From the NCBI RefSeq assembly GCF_963678635.1, contig NC_087064.1:83135847-83199846 (forward strand): a stretch of 64,000 nucleotides of DNA. Reading direction: 5' to 3'. Below the pieces are notes generated by a model. That model searched no databases. It had not been told where the DNA came from and saw only the letters and a program-made list of their open reading frames with translations. This stretch comes from Symsagittifera roscoffensis (Eukaryota; Xenacoelomorpha; Acoela; Convolutidae). Shown here piece by piece: positions 47,404 to 59,783 of the stretch. Numbering within the stretch: the stretch's first letter is position 1; each line of letters begins with the position of its first letter. The position numbers were made by a program, and so were the translations under genes.

Positions 47404-47408
47404 GGTAG

Positions 47409-48012
47409 CTTACTGAAACGCTTCGGAAAAACGTATTCTAATGTGTTAGAATTGGTTCTCATTCTTTTTTTCTGACACAAAATAATATTTTTTATTTAAA
47501 ATTTAGTAGAACGCAAGGAAAAAAGTTTCGAGTGGCGTTGACAAAAGTTCAAAACCTTGCCTAAACTTATTTTTTGTTATGGTAATCAAAACAACTAACT
47601 CTTTTTGGTTGGATGATACTTCAGAACAAATGTTACTTATATCAGTCGAGAAAAACTTGTTTTCAAAAGAGTTTTCGTATCTGACAAATAAGTTTAGCTC
47701 ACATACTGTATTCTCTGCAAACGTGTCTTTGAGCTTCAGTTTTCTTTGTTTCTTCTTAAGGACAGTTTAATTCCGCCTGAATTAATTTGAGAACTGATTT
47801 TTTTTTTCGAAATACTCTTTTTTGTGAATTTAGTTCGGTAGATAGCTATATACCAGTCAAATATTATTCCAGAATACTCATACTCAGAAAGAAGTGTGCC
47901 TTGAATTAAAAGTTTTCTCGCATTTCAGTAGAAAATGTGACAAAGCATATATAATTTGCTAACACTTTTTGGATACACTTTTTGTAAATTTTGCAAAAAA
48001 GGTGTTGTAGTC
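47409..48012. other. Intergenic DNA, nothing recognised
   Basis: AT-rich; the 47579-47770 frame shows no domain. Confidence 0.3.
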
Positions 48013-48420
48013 AGGGGCGGATTTAGGCAGGGGGGGGGGGGGGGGTTTATTACGTTCCTCCTGGGAATTCGACCCCCTGCCGACCCAAAAGGTCCCGCCT
48101 TTGGTACTTTTAAGAAAACCAGTTTTGGCCGACCAACCTTAAAATTTTTCTAAAGGTGCCTTTGGCGCCAATATATACTAATTTTGAGGGGGGAGCGCGC
48201 GCCGAAAAAACGCAATTTTTCGAACAAAGTTTTCCAAAAAGTGCCTAAAAACGCCTTTTGTTGGCCTATTTTTTCAAAACTTTGCCTGCGGCGCAGAAAG
48301 TTTGGCCAAAATAGGGACAAAACAGTGCTTTGGGAGAGCTCGAAAAATCAATTTGGTCGACCTAAAAAAAAAGGTCGACAAAATTTTCGAAAAAGGTCGA
48401 CAAAATTAGTCGCGAAGTGA
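48013..48420. mobile_element. hAT-MITE related copy, opposite orientation, right end lost
   Basis: CAGGGGCGGATTTAGGCAGG opens the copy, followed by a G tract of 14-16, CGACCCCCTGCCGACCCAAA and an interior with GGCGCC, GCCTAAAAACGCC and GGTCGACC words that match the 33953 element in reverse. No complementary right terminus was found, so no target duplication can be defined. Confidence 0.55.
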
Positions 48421-51400
48421 TTTTTGTTCCCGAATGTTTTTTGCATTTATTTTAACAAAACGAAGAATATTTTTCTCTTTTTTTTCTGGAAAGCAGTACT
48501 CAAATACGCTTTCATCTGTGATTAGTAGAAGGGCTCGCTAGACCGCGCTTCTTGCTATTAAAAGGTTTTTTCTTCTGAATTCAACACGCGAGTCATAGTT
48601 TTTGTTGGACTTTCAGATAATCCGGCACTAAAACAGAATACGAGTGCAGATCATTGATTAAAAAATTAATGATTCGAATTTGCGAAAACTTTTCGAAGTA
48701 TTGAAGTAAATAATATAATGCCTTATTCTACAATTTTCGAATATCAAAGGGAACATATAGGCACCATTGTTCTTATTTTAGACCATTTTCGTCTCAAGAA
48801 AGAACAGTTCTTAAACTTATTTCTTTCATCAGTTAAAAAAACTGATATTGTCGCCCCTATTTCAACAGACAATTTACTTCAGAAACATTGTTTTCAGTTA
48901 AGTTGGAAAATCTAAAAGCTGCCAACTGCATATTTGTGTTAAATGGCTACAAGTCAGTAAAATTGGGTCATCATAATAACGGTACTCTGGGAAACAAACT
49001 GAAAATAAAAATCAACTTCTAGATTGTGCGACCTTCAATTTTTTAATTCCTAAAATCATTCAGACATTGCGCAGTGAAAAATTGAATTTAACTTTTGTTC
49101 CGTGCTGCGAAGAAACTAACTGAATAGTTATGCTTGGGCTGGTTTTTTGCGCTCATTTCAGGGCGGATCTACCGTTTTCTTGAATAAGGATAACAAAAAA
49201 TAAATATTGCCGACAAATTTTTTGTTTAGATCGACCAGTTTAATTTCTCGAGCTTTCAAAAAACATCTCAAAACCCTAACAAAAATTTTTCTGAGATGAA
49301 GGCAAATAATGAAAAATTAGGTTGAAAAGTTAAGTTAAAACGTAGAAATATTTATATAATTCCAAGCTGATTTGAGGCGTACTACTTGGTCCAAATAACT
49401 TAATAAAAGATGAGAATAGGAAGCACGTTTTTAAGAATAGGAAGCACTTCTTTAAAAATGGCAATGCATGTCAGGGAAGATCTAACAACGAAAAGAAAGA
49501 GTCAGTTACTTGATGTTCTATATTATATATCTATATTATATATTATCAAAAATTACGCTGATAAAACTTTGTTAATTGACGAGGAATAAGTATCACAAGA
49601 AGGCTTTTACTCAGCTCAACGAAATTCTAGAAAAGTTAAGTCTCCAAAACATGTATAAGGCTTGATAGTCAGGGACTGTAACATTTTTTGCTTGATAGTC
49701 AGGGAGTGTAATTTTTACTAAATAAAACCCAAATTCTTTGCTTAAAGACAAAATTTAAACAGTTTTCTCAAATTTTTGAAAATATAACTTTCCTGTAATT
49801 TTGCTGGGCTGTATGAGAGGCTTCTTGTTATTTATATTCCTCATTTATTATCAAAATGTTTCAGCATAACTATTGATTAATTGAAAAAACCAAAATGGCC
49901 CATTTTGGGGTAAAGTTTTGGTTGAAAATTTCGGAGAATGTTGATTATACCATTTTAGTTCTGATGGAATTTAAAAAATTTTTTGCTCTCCTCACTTAGT
50001 GTCTAATCTTCACCCAATTTCAGAATAATGTGTTTCAAAATTCAGGTTTTGTTCGTTTGGTCCGGATGATTTAAATCAGCACTGTAATTGATTTTGAGAT
50101 TGATATACGCGTTGTTTTCAATTTTCTACAACCCCAAAGCTTAAAAATACTATTTTAGAACCATTTAATTGATGTGAATCTTGAAGAAAAAACAAAATAA
50201 TTCTGCTCCGGATGATTTTTTCTCGAGAAGACTTTTTTTCGAATCCATAATGTGCCCTGATCTTTGAACCCTGATCTTTTTTGAGAAGTTATGGGGGTTT
50301 GAAAGCTGACAATTTGCGTCAAAAAACTCCGGTTCAGAATCTAATCAGCCTTAATTGAGGTAATTAGGCTTCTTAATCTTATAAGTCTGTCACTATCTGC
50401 GTAATATCAACAATGAATTTTCGAAAAATAAATTAAAGTTTCAAAAATTTTTATTTATTTTTTTTTAGATATATGGAACTACTTTTCTAGGTATGTTTTC
50501 TTTCTTTCTCTTTTTCACTCTCTCTCTCCCTCTCTTAACGACACCGCAATGTAGTCCCTTGGTTAATTTATTCAACAGGGTGACCGAGTTCACCACTATC
50601 TGTGATCATGAAAGGATTGAGTTGGTGGAATTTATTATGTTTTAGGTTGCTAGTCCTCTTTTGTTACTTCTTTTGTCGCTGTAATGTTCGCAATCGCAAC
50701 AGCAAAAATTTCCATTGAAACAAAATCAGACAAACATAAGACCAAGTAAAGAGTGGCCAGATGGTTAGAAAATAATATAATAATCTAATCAAAAAGAAAT
50801 GTTTTGCGATCCATCAACAACTGCATTTGAACTTCCAGAAAGTTCAAATAAACGATCCTCCCTCTCTAGAGAATCCTAAATACCCATTAACACTCAGTAA
50901 ATCCACAATTACTCAGTTTGACGTATAATAGTATTTCACCAGATCACTATTCTTTTGAGGTATTTTAACTGATCTCTCTAACTTCGGGAATCAACTGTTC
51001 TCTAACTCAACTCCATACTATTTGTTCTTCTTAAGGGTAAGCTACCCGTAATTTATTTCTAAGTTCGTCTATTTGAGTTTTAATTATAGTCAGAGTTCTG
51101 ATCTTCTGTACAATTCCTGACATTTACTCTGTTACCCGTCTGCAAGTAGCTAGCCGGAAGTTTCCAATGAAAACACTAGTTAAGAATGTCAACTTTATTA
51201 AAGGTATCTCTAAATAAATTGCGCATTTGAAGGTTCTACACTTGCCCTTTATAAAAAAACTTAATCTTGATTTTCTAGCAATAAGTAGAGCGTAGTTAGT
51301 CTATTAGAGTTGAAGTTGCACCACCTCTATGAAAATAAGTAAACATCCTGTTCGATCAGACTACTGATGAGCATTAACTCTCTTGTACCACTCACATTAA

Positions 51401-52214
51401 TTCCGATTTCCTGTAGGACTGCTTTTCTTTGGTCTTGTTGATTTCTTACTAATAGCTCAATTATCACAACTAAGCTCAACCCAAAATTTGCGAAACACCA
51501 CTGTCCTTAACTCCACTACACCAACATTGAAATAAAAAAACTATATCCTTTAACTTCCGATTCCTTTCCCAATGGAAAAATTTCCCTAATTATAAGTAAA
51601 ACGCTAGACTCTTTTTTCAAAGGGTTGGAGCTGGGATTACACCAGCTTACGATGTTAAACCTGCGGTTTCTGTTTTAAATTTCGGGCCCTAACGCCAAAA
51701 AATCTTTTAATGGTTTCTCCGGGATCACCGCGGGTCATTTTTCATATTGGTATAAGAATTCTATGGGGTTCATACCTATCAAGTTTCATCGAAGTCCACG
51801 AGTAACTCCGAAGTTATCCCAAATTTAAGGTCCATTGTCACTTTCCCCGTGAAAGGGCTATTAACACTGCAATGAATCGCTTAAAGGGCAACCATCTCTA
51901 GGTGGTTGTTTTTCGGGGCTGGTGCCTGTTGCCACCACATAATCACTATGGTCTCGCTCATTATGATGCGTAAACTTCGGTTTTTTGGGGAGAGGGTTGT
52001 TTTCCACTTCAGTTATAACCCTTGGATTTAGCTCAAATTATAAGGCATGACTCAAGTTCACTCACTCCTAGATTTACTAATAAATTTTTGACGCGAGTAT
52101 ATTTAACCACAGTTACTTCGATCTTTTGGCAAGTTTTGGTCTAGACTATTTTTTTGAACTGTTTTGGCTTTGTGCTAGAAAAATTGTAGATTGATCTCTA
52201 TGCTGAAATTAAAA
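48421..52214. other. Long intergenic stretch, no supported gene
   Basis: I see a diverged MITE start at 49159 (CAGGGCGGATCTACCG), a direct repeat of CTTGATAGTCAGGGA-x-TGTAA at about 49661 and 49693, an AT microsatellite near 49513-49545, and a CT-rich run at 50499-50536. A GC-richer block lies at about 51630-52000 with a hairpin (AACCATCTCTAGGTGGTT). No coding frame of note. Confidence 0.4.
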
Positions 52215-52372
52215 TCATTTTTATTGATTTTTCGCGGCTGTATTGGTCATATTGATTTTTCGCTTCTTTAATGGGTATTGATTTTCCACGACTGCATCGA
52301 GTATTTATTTTCGCTACTATATTTTATTTATTTTCGCGACTGTATCAAGTATTTTTATTTGCGAATGATACT
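52215..52372. repeat. Degenerate tandem repeat, unit about 35-40 bp
   Basis: About four copies of TATTGATTTTTCGCGACTGTATCGAGT-like sequence in a row, with substitutions and small length changes. Confidence 0.55.
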
Positions 52373-52556
52373 GATCAACTCGCGCTGGTGGAAATATCAT
52401 CACGTTAAGATTGAACTTTCGATGCAAGGTCAACTTTCAAAGCACTGTTAATTGATGTTTGCTCAATGAAACTGTTGTCGGTACAACCTCTAAAAAACAA
52501 CAAATTTAAAGATTTCATTCGGATTCAGCTTACCTGATTTTAAATAAATTAATAAC

Positions 52557-52605
52557 ATGGTTCAAATTATCACAATTTTGACCATCTCATTAGCGATTTC
52601 TAAGC
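52557..52605 (+). CDS. Candidate first coding exon: signal peptide
   Basis: ATG at 52557 gives MVQIITILTISLAISK, a hydrophobic signal-peptide-like start, followed at once by a strong donor (GTAAGT at 52606). The exon ends in phase 1, the usual phase for signal-peptide exons. The partner could be the phase-compatible exon at 61746. If so, the intron contains the assembly gap, the 548-bp repeats and Gypsy element A. Short exons like this arise by chance, so confidence is low. Confidence 0.3.
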
Positions 52606-52751
52606 GTAAGTCAGCAGTCTTCTAAATGGATTGATTTTTTTAAATAATGAAAACTTCAGTTCTATTTTTTTTTGCAGCAAAAAACTCAATTTCTCGGCAA
52701 AAAATTATTAAAATGAAGTCATTTGACTTTTGGTTTTGTTTACAGATTTTT

Positions 52752-52951
52752 NNNNNNNNNNNNNNNNNNNNNNNNNNNNNNNNNNNNNNNNNNNNNNNNN
52801 NNNNNNNNNNNNNNNNNNNNNNNNNNNNNNNNNNNNNNNNNNNNNNNNNNNNNNNNNNNNNNNNNNNNNNNNNNNNNNNNNNNNNNNNNNNNNNNNNNNN
52901 NNNNNNNNNNNNNNNNNNNNNNNNNNNNNNNNNNNNNNNNNNNNNNNNNNN
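52752..52951. other. Assembly gap (200 N)
   Basis: Exactly 200 undetermined bases; true size unknown. Confidence 0.99.
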
Positions 52952-53151
52952 ATTAAATTCAAACTAATTACTTTCAACGGAAATGAGATGCATTTTCATT
53001 ACAATATGGAGATAAAGACTGAGCCTTGGTAATTTTTAGGGCTAACCAGTGATTTTTAATGGTTCGATTTTTATCTGTTCTAATCAATTTTAAACCACAG
53101 TAAAATTCAATCAAGATAACGCAATCACAATTGTCGCGAAATCAAAACAAG

Positions 53152-54227
53152 ACTGCTCGTATCAGGGCGAAGCCCTGAATGTTCCGACTGCCTTTTAAGG
53201 TTTATGGAGCAGCAGTAATAACATTTAAAAAAATTAAATGCAATAAAATAAAATGAAAACTTTTTTTTCTAAAATTTGTAATTTTTTATGAAAATCATCA
53301 CCCCACACGCCATATAAAGTACAAAAGGATAAATTTCGCTCCTTGTAACAAACCAATTATGGCAAATAAGCTTCATTCAAACAATTTGGAACGATTTATA
53401 AGACGGATTCAATCTCCGCTTACGCGTTAATAGCGCGAATTATATCGCGCGTTAATTGTCCCAAACTGGTCAAAATGGCCAAAATGGCAATCTTTAAACC
53501 CTCATAACTTTACAAAAAAATGATCACAGGTGAAATATCTTTTCAAATTTAAGCTCAAGACAACAATACCTTTTGAATGATATAAAAAAAATTCCGTCAA
53601 AAATGGCTAGTTAAAAAGTCGAAATTTGTCTGAAGAAAAAAAAACCCACCCCGAGCACAAATATTCCGTTACTTTCGTATCGAAAGTCGGAACAACAAGA
53701 ATGCTCGTATCAGCACGAAGCACTGAATGTTCCGACTGCCTTTTGAGGTTTTATGGAGCAGTAATAACATTAAAAAAAATAAATGAAATAAAATAAAATG
53801 AAACTTTTTTTTTCTAAAATTTGAAATTTTTTTTTGAAAATCATCCCCCCACACGCCATATAAAGTACAAAAGGATAGATTTCGCTCCTTGTCACAAATC
53901 AATTATGGCAATTAAGCTTCTTTCAACCAATTTGGAACGATTTTAAGACGGATTAACTCTCCGCTTGCGCGTTAATAGCGCGAAATATATCGCGCGTCAA
54001 TTGTCCCAAATTGTTCAAAATTGCAACCTTTAAACCCCCATAACTTTACGAAAAGTGATCACAGGTGAAATATCTTTTCAAATTTGAGCTCAGGACAACA
54101 ATAGCTTTCGAACGATATAAAAAAATTCCGTCAAAATTGGCTAGTTAAAAAGTCGAAATTTGTCTGAAGAAAAAAAAACCCACCCCGAGCACAACTATTC
54201 CATTACTTTCGTATCGAAAGTCGGAAC
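53152..54227. repeat. Two tandem copies of a 548-bp repeat
   Basis: Copies 53152-53693 and 53700-54227 share CTCGTATCAGnnCGAAGnnCTGAATGTTCCGACT-type starts and end in TTACTTTCGTATCGAAAGTCGGAAC. GTTCCGACT (53181, 53729) and AGTCGGAAC (53685, 54219) form inverted ends, so each copy looks like a short non-autonomous element. Interiors include ACGCGTTAATAGCGCGAA and the poly-A interrupted AAAAACCCACCCCGAGCAC. Confidence 0.65.
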
Positions 54228-54390
54228 AAAAATTGAAGGTTGAAATAAAATCAATAAAAATAAATTCTTGAGACTATTTTTTGGACTCAGTAAAAAAAAG
54301 CTTAATCCAAACTAAACCGGTTTTAAGATTCCAAAACGATGAATCACTCGAAACAAGCGAATGTTTTGCTGCAGAAAAAGTCATTGGCAG

Positions 54391-54688
54391 TGTGATATCC
54401 CTAAGCTGCGTAGCGTGTTGAGGAACAAAAGTAAGATAGAAGCTGTAAATTTACTGTTGTTGATTTTATCTTTTTCTGAAGTTAGGAGCTGAGATTGGTT
54501 ACTGTTGTTCAGCATGAGATATGATAACTCTGACCAATTCAACCTTAACGTTAAACGAACATCGAATGACCTTGACCACTTATATAATAATAACGTAATA
54601 GATATAGTTAGCACATATGGTTACTGCAGATGCAGTAGTTAGCAAACTGTCCTCAAGGTTGTGTACTTACAGATGCTGCAATACCACA
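54391..54688 (-). repeat. 3' LTR of Gypsy element A
   Basis: 298 bp from TGTGATATCC to AATACCACA (plus-strand reading). ACTTATATAATAATAA and CTGCAGATGCAGTAG are shared with the other LTR. Confidence 0.85.
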
Positions 54689-54700
54689 TTCCCCCTGGGA
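54689..54700 (-). promoter_or_regulatory. Polypurine tract of Gypsy element A
   Basis: On the minus strand CCCAGGGGGAA directly precedes the TG of the 3' LTR, the position and composition of a plus-strand primer. Confidence 0.65.
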
Positions 54701-54841
54701 CCAAATAAAATTTTATCTAATACGTTTAAAATTTTATAAATCACAATAATATGAGTTTTCAGCTCAGTTTCTTGTGGTGCCATTGGTGCATGACTGTTTT
54801 TCCTTTTGAGTTTATTTTAACTATCAGTTTTTCTTCTCTGT

Positions 54842-55940
54842 TTATTTTTTCTTGATTTCTAAAGGCACTTTCCATTGAGTACTCCATGGCTGTGTCGTAT
54901 CCAAGGCGGCATACCCAAATTTTTTTCTAAATAAGTGGCGTTCTAGAAGCTTCAAACGGGTCTCCATTGGGTTATTTTTGTCTGTTTTTACATTCGCCAG
55001 ACCAGATCGGTACTGCTCTAGGGCCATTTCGTTAATGGCTGCCTCGTCGTCAGCGCAAATATATTTGACCGAGTGTTTCACGGGGCTACCCAATCTTTTA
55101 GGCCCCTGATTTTTCGTGGTTCGTTTACTGCGCCTGACATTTGTGCCTCCTTGATCGTCAACCACTGAGTCGTCCCAAATTCCTGACGGAGATCCAAGTT
55201 CACCTTCATTTTGATCTGCCACCCTGGATTTGATGATCTCATCCGCTGTCCTTTGCAGACCTCTAGTCAGCACTTGATCGGCTAGGCTTTGCCATTCTTC
55301 CTCCCCCATGTCTTGTTTCTGGAACGCATTCAAGATTGAACCGGGTGACGTGTCTCTTGTTATGCGCTTCCTAGAAGGTACACTTTTGGTGCCCGAACTG
55401 CCTGCACGATCAGCTTGATCTACATCTGGTTGTTTTGGATTAACAATTTCTTCTGCTGCTATCGCAGCTTTCTTTTTCTCTTTACCCTTGTTTTTGAGTG
55501 TTTGGTCTCTTTTATCTCGTGATTCCCCTATCGGGTTTAGCGCCACCTGTTCTTGTGTCTTGGGGCCCCCGAGATTGGGCTTCGCTCGCTTGATTGCTAA
55601 GTTGAGTCCCCCGCCGACCGGTGTATCACGTGATGTTACGACCGCCTCGCTGTTTTGGAATAATTCTTTCGTCTGTTCTCTCGATGTTTTCCAGTCCTCT
55701 TCTTCCGACAGCGTGTCTTCCAAGAGTTCGTCGTCTTTCTTCTGGTGTTTGCTTTTCGGCTCCTCCAGTGGGCTTTTGTCCTTCTCCTTCTGATTTGTCC
55801 CCCCTTGGGTGATATCGTAGGAGAACCTTGTAACTTCACCAGATCACTTTTTCTGTAGACTGCTCCTGCAGCTGTTGTCACTGTCTTGGGTGAATCGAAA
55901 GCGACCTTCCCCTTGAATGGCTTTGTCAGTGCTGCTCCAC
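54842..55940 (-). pseudogene. Post-integrase C-terminal tail of Gypsy element A
   Basis: The frame 54842-55723 (293 codons) is hydrophilic and highly charged: KEKKKAAIAAEEIVNPKQPD, SRKRITRDTSPGSILNAFQK, VRRSKRTTKNQGPKRLGS, and an end QYRSGLANVKTDKNNPMETR. The preceding part (TAAGAVYRKSDLVK) lies in the frame above, joined by a change at a run of C near 55798-55803. Element B has the same TAAGAVYR motif, so this 450-residue extension is a family feature. Typical Gypsy polyproteins end soon after integrase or with a chromodomain; none is recognisable here. An accessory or Env-like role is not supported: no signal or membrane segment is visible. Confidence 0.6.
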
Positions 55941-58197
55941 TTCTCCTCGTTTCGTCCCTGCGGCTGAGATTTTGGCTGTTCCATTCCGACCCCTTTGGTT
56001 TGTCCTCTACAAATCCTTTTTCCCATGAGTAGAGTAACTCCTTCCTCAGTTCAGGGTCGATTGTACTTGTGGTATCCACTAGTTGTGAGAGGCTGGGTCC
56101 GTCATATCTGCGTCGCTCTGCGTTCCAGTCCGCATTCGCCTCCAATATGTTCCGTAGAGTTCTTGCTCTGTTCCTCTCCTGAGTTGTCAAACTGGCTTGT
56201 TTGAATAGGGGGCTGACCTCTCTGCTTTTCTGCCCTTTTTTTACAATCTTTAGTGAGTCCCGAGATTGGTCAATCCTTTTCTTGAGTTGACTTGCGGTTA
56301 GGGCCGACCTCTCCAGATGCTGTTTATCTAAATTATCAGAGAATTCTACAAATTTATCTCGTATGATTTTAAATTCCGTTTTTGGTAGTCTACCGAAGTG
56401 TGCTTCAAACGGTGATTTCTGTATGGTCTTTTGTTTTATCCACCGCATGTCCCTAATGATTGTACTGAGGCATAGTTTTATTGACTTTACATTCTCTTCC
56501 AGTAACATCACCCCCAAGCGCCTTTTAATGGTTTGAATTGTTCTCTCTACTAGGCCACACCCGCGGTGGTCCCACCGGGCAGAACTTTTGTTCTATATTG
56601 TGTTCGAGACAGAATTTTTTCATGGCTTTTCCTTTGAATCCGGAAAATTGGTCGGTTTTTATCGATTCTGGTATGCCGTGTGTATCTATGAATGACCTTA
56701 GGAATTTTTTTGGTTGATTTCCCCCCCCGTTGATTTTGTTACTTTCACCGACGGAAACTTTGAAAACCGATCAATTGCTACCAATAAGTAGATTTTCTTT
56801 CCTTTATGATCTTCTAAAGGTCCTGCGTAATCTAACTGAACTTCCTGCCCTGGCTGCGATAGCAGTGGCAGTGGTTGTGAAGAATTTTTCGGTAAAATAT
56901 ATTTTGCATTCTTACCATAGTGTGTACATTCTCTACACTCTTCAGCTAGGTTTACGATATCCTTATGCATGTGGGGCCACCACAAATAATTTGACACGTC
57001 AATCATGGCCTCCTGCCCCGGATGTCCTCTATGGATGCGCTTCAACACTGCTTGGCGCAACTGAGCTGGTACTGCTATCCTGTTATCTACGAGAATGCAA
57101 TCGTCGACTACTGAGAGTTGGTTCCACAGCGGGTTTGTGTATGGGCCCATAAGCTCAAATCCTGCCCGATCCTTCCTCTCTATTACGCGACGTAATCGGT
57201 CCATCCACACATCCTCCGATATGAGTTCGGCCAACAGCGTTTTATCGAATAGTTTCGATAAGCTAAAGCTTCCGGTGTCTCCTACGTCTGCTAATGCGCT
57301 TTCCAATTGTATTTGCCGTTCGTTAATTCTTTTCGAAGGTTGTACTTCGCTCACTTCCGGACCTAGATCGTCATCCTCCGCTGTTAAGTCCACCTCTATG
57401 ATTGATTTCGTTGGTGAACCTCTCGGGCTGCTGGTTACCATCTGCGTCATTGCTTCTAGATCTCTGATGTTTCCTGGTAGCTCTTGATCCTTACTGACTA
57501 GGTCCCAAATCGATAGCAAATTTTTCGTTTCCTCAGCGTCTTGGTTCCATATTGCTGCCCGTGCAGTACAACTGTCCTCGTCAAAGCTGTCTTCCGTTGT
57601 ATCTAGAGTTCCTCTTCTAATTCGACATGTTCGATGGAATGTAGTCTCGGTTATTTCTGCTTCTGCTACTTGATCGTTCTCCTCCTGTGTCCTACAGTCT
57701 CCTATTCTCACTGTCTTCTTCTTTATCTTTCCCTCCTCCATTTTTTCTGAGTTTATTTTTCTGTTTTTGACTAAATTAACCGACTGAATTGCTCTATTGA
57801 AATTGACAAGAGAGTTTTTCTGAATCAACACGTTCTTGTCAGTCAAAAAATCTGAATGCTCACCGTTCTCGTTCCGGTCGAGCTTTGTTCGGTTTTTGAC
57901 CGTTTTGTTGCTATAGCAACTACGCCTGGATTTTAGCAACTTATCTTCTCTTTTCTGTTTTTGAGAATATTCTAGAACCTTTTCGCTCTGAATTGTTGCA
58001 TTCGTATCATTCAGTCGACTGTATAAACAGTCGAGTGCTCTATGAAAGCACTCAATTGAAGTGACTACAAATTTTTCATCCAATTTTGTTTCCGGCCAAG
58101 GTTCTCCGGTTGGTTCTCTAGATAGATGATCTACTATCCCCATATCCTTTCCTGGAATATGGACAATTTTGAATTGATATGGCAGTAATCTATCCAC
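55941..58197 (-). pseudogene. Integrase of Gypsy element A
   Basis: From 58197: LLPYQFKIVHIPGKDMGIVD (end of RNase H/tether), then an approximately 300-residue spacer. The HHCC zinc domain follows (RIHRGHPGQEAMIDVSNYLW, then ECRECTHYGKNAKYILPKN), and VQLDYAGPLEDHKGKKIYLL with the first catalytic Asp. The frame changes at a run of eight C at about 56722. IPESIKTDQFSGFKGKAMKK holds the second Asp; a second change near 56570 restores the frame before the Glu-containing region. Frame 55636-56517 continues with KSPFEAHFGRLPKTEFKIIR. It mediates cDNA insertion. Confidence 0.8.
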
Positions 58198-58205
58198 CCA
58201 CCTTG

Positions 58206-59783
58206 TTAAACTAGTTGATATGTTTTGTTAGACCTGTTGCCTTCTAAGGCAGATGTTAGTGCCTTATGATCAGTAACTATTACAAATTCTTTTCCTAATA
58301 AGTAATGTTTGAAACGATCCACTGCCCATACCACTGCTAGCAGTTCAAGCTCATTGGTAGAATACTTTTTTTCTTGATTGTTAAGATAGCGCGACGCAAA
58401 TGAAATTGGAACCCATTCGTTCTTTTCCGTCTGTTGCTCTAAAGATGCCCCTAGTCCACTATGGCTTGCATCACACTTTACCCGAGTATCTCTATTCGGA
58501 TCGTAATAATTCAGCTTAACAATGTTTGCTACCGCTTTTTTGATTTCTTCGAACACCTCATTATGTTCGGTTCCCCATTCGAATTTTTTTACTGGGATTT
58601 TAATGTTTTTCAATTTTTTCTTTTCGTTTTCCTCACGCAATAATGGTCTAAGTTTTTCTGTCAAATTAGCCGCATTCGGTATAAACTTCGCAAGGTGGTT
58701 AATACTACCTAGAAACGATCTAAGTTGTTTGAGTGACTTTGGATGGTCTAACTTAAGAATGGCCTCCGTTTTCGTAATTTTTGGGGTAACCCCACTTTCT
58801 GAAAGTTTATGTCCCAGCCAATTAACTTCTGTTTTGAAGAACTCACATTTTGACAGTTTCAGCGATAAGTTCTCCTTATCGAGCTTCATTAGAACGTCAG
58901 TAATTAGTTTTTCATGCTCAATTTCCGATCCTTTTGAGACAATTAATATGTCGTCCAAGAAACAAAACGTATTCTTAGAATGATTTAACGTCCGATCCAT
59001 TGCTTTTTGAAATTCGGCTGGCATATCAGCCAAACCATAGAATCCCGTCAGAAATCTATATGTGCCCGTAGCTTTCCCCCCTACGATGTTGAAATTGCAC
59101 TGTCTTGCAGTTTGTGGATTCAACTTTAGCTGACTATATGCATATTTCAAATCTAACACAGTGAAAAACAAATTACCTGCTGTTTGTGCAGTTACTATCT
59201 GGCTGACACCATCTAATAGTTCTTCCACATTCGGCATCTGATACTTGTTTTTATATAATTGTCTGTTGATGGGCTTTGCGTCCAAAGCCAGTTTAATTGA
59301 ATCGTCTTTCTTCACTGTGATGACAATAGGGGCTTTAAAACAATCACTGGTACACTTATCTTATTTCTGAATATGGCCTTCTAGTAGTAATTTTTCAATT
59401 TCCTTCTCGACTTTTTCTTGCACATGGATAGGTATCCTCCTCCCTTTTTCTTGAATCGGGCAGAGAGGGTATTTGAATGTGGTGTTCACGACATGATGTA
59501 CTGATCGTCCTTTTCTATCAAACAATGATTTAAAATCTTCGTAGAATTTTTCTTTCCACGGTTCCGACTGTTCGCACAGCTTGATGTCAAATCGAGATTT
59601 CAGTTTTGGAGCGGGTCTTTGTGTAGTGGTTATGCCTACTTTACTTTGTAGGTCTAACCCTAAAATACACCGCGTCCTTCGTTCAGTTATCAAAAACGTA
59701 GCCTCTTGGACTTCCCAGCCAGCGGATCTTATGTTTGCCTTCACCGCCCCCAATATTGCTATTGGTTTTTTTATTATAGTCAA
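58206..59783 (-). pseudogene. Reverse transcriptase and RNase H of Gypsy element A
   Basis: Frame 59361-59783 carries the protease end and the start of RT (PLCPIQEKGRRIPIHVQEKV). After an in-frame TAA (59361-59363) the same frame resumes. 58206-59315 has LDAKPINRQLYKNKYQMPNV, DLKYAYSQ (55-62), GFYGLADMPAEFQKAMDRTL and FLDDILIVS (119-127, catalytic Asp pair; Phe-Leu replaces the common Tyr-x), then WLGHKL. RNase H follows with RVKCDASHSGLGASLEQ and ELELLAVVWAVDRFKHYLLG. The frame is lost near 58205 at the end of RNase H. Only the TAA and flanking shifts separate it from an intact gene. Confidence 0.85.

Noticed and set aside
52647-53032. Frames across the N run
   Set aside because: They consist mostly of undetermined bases.
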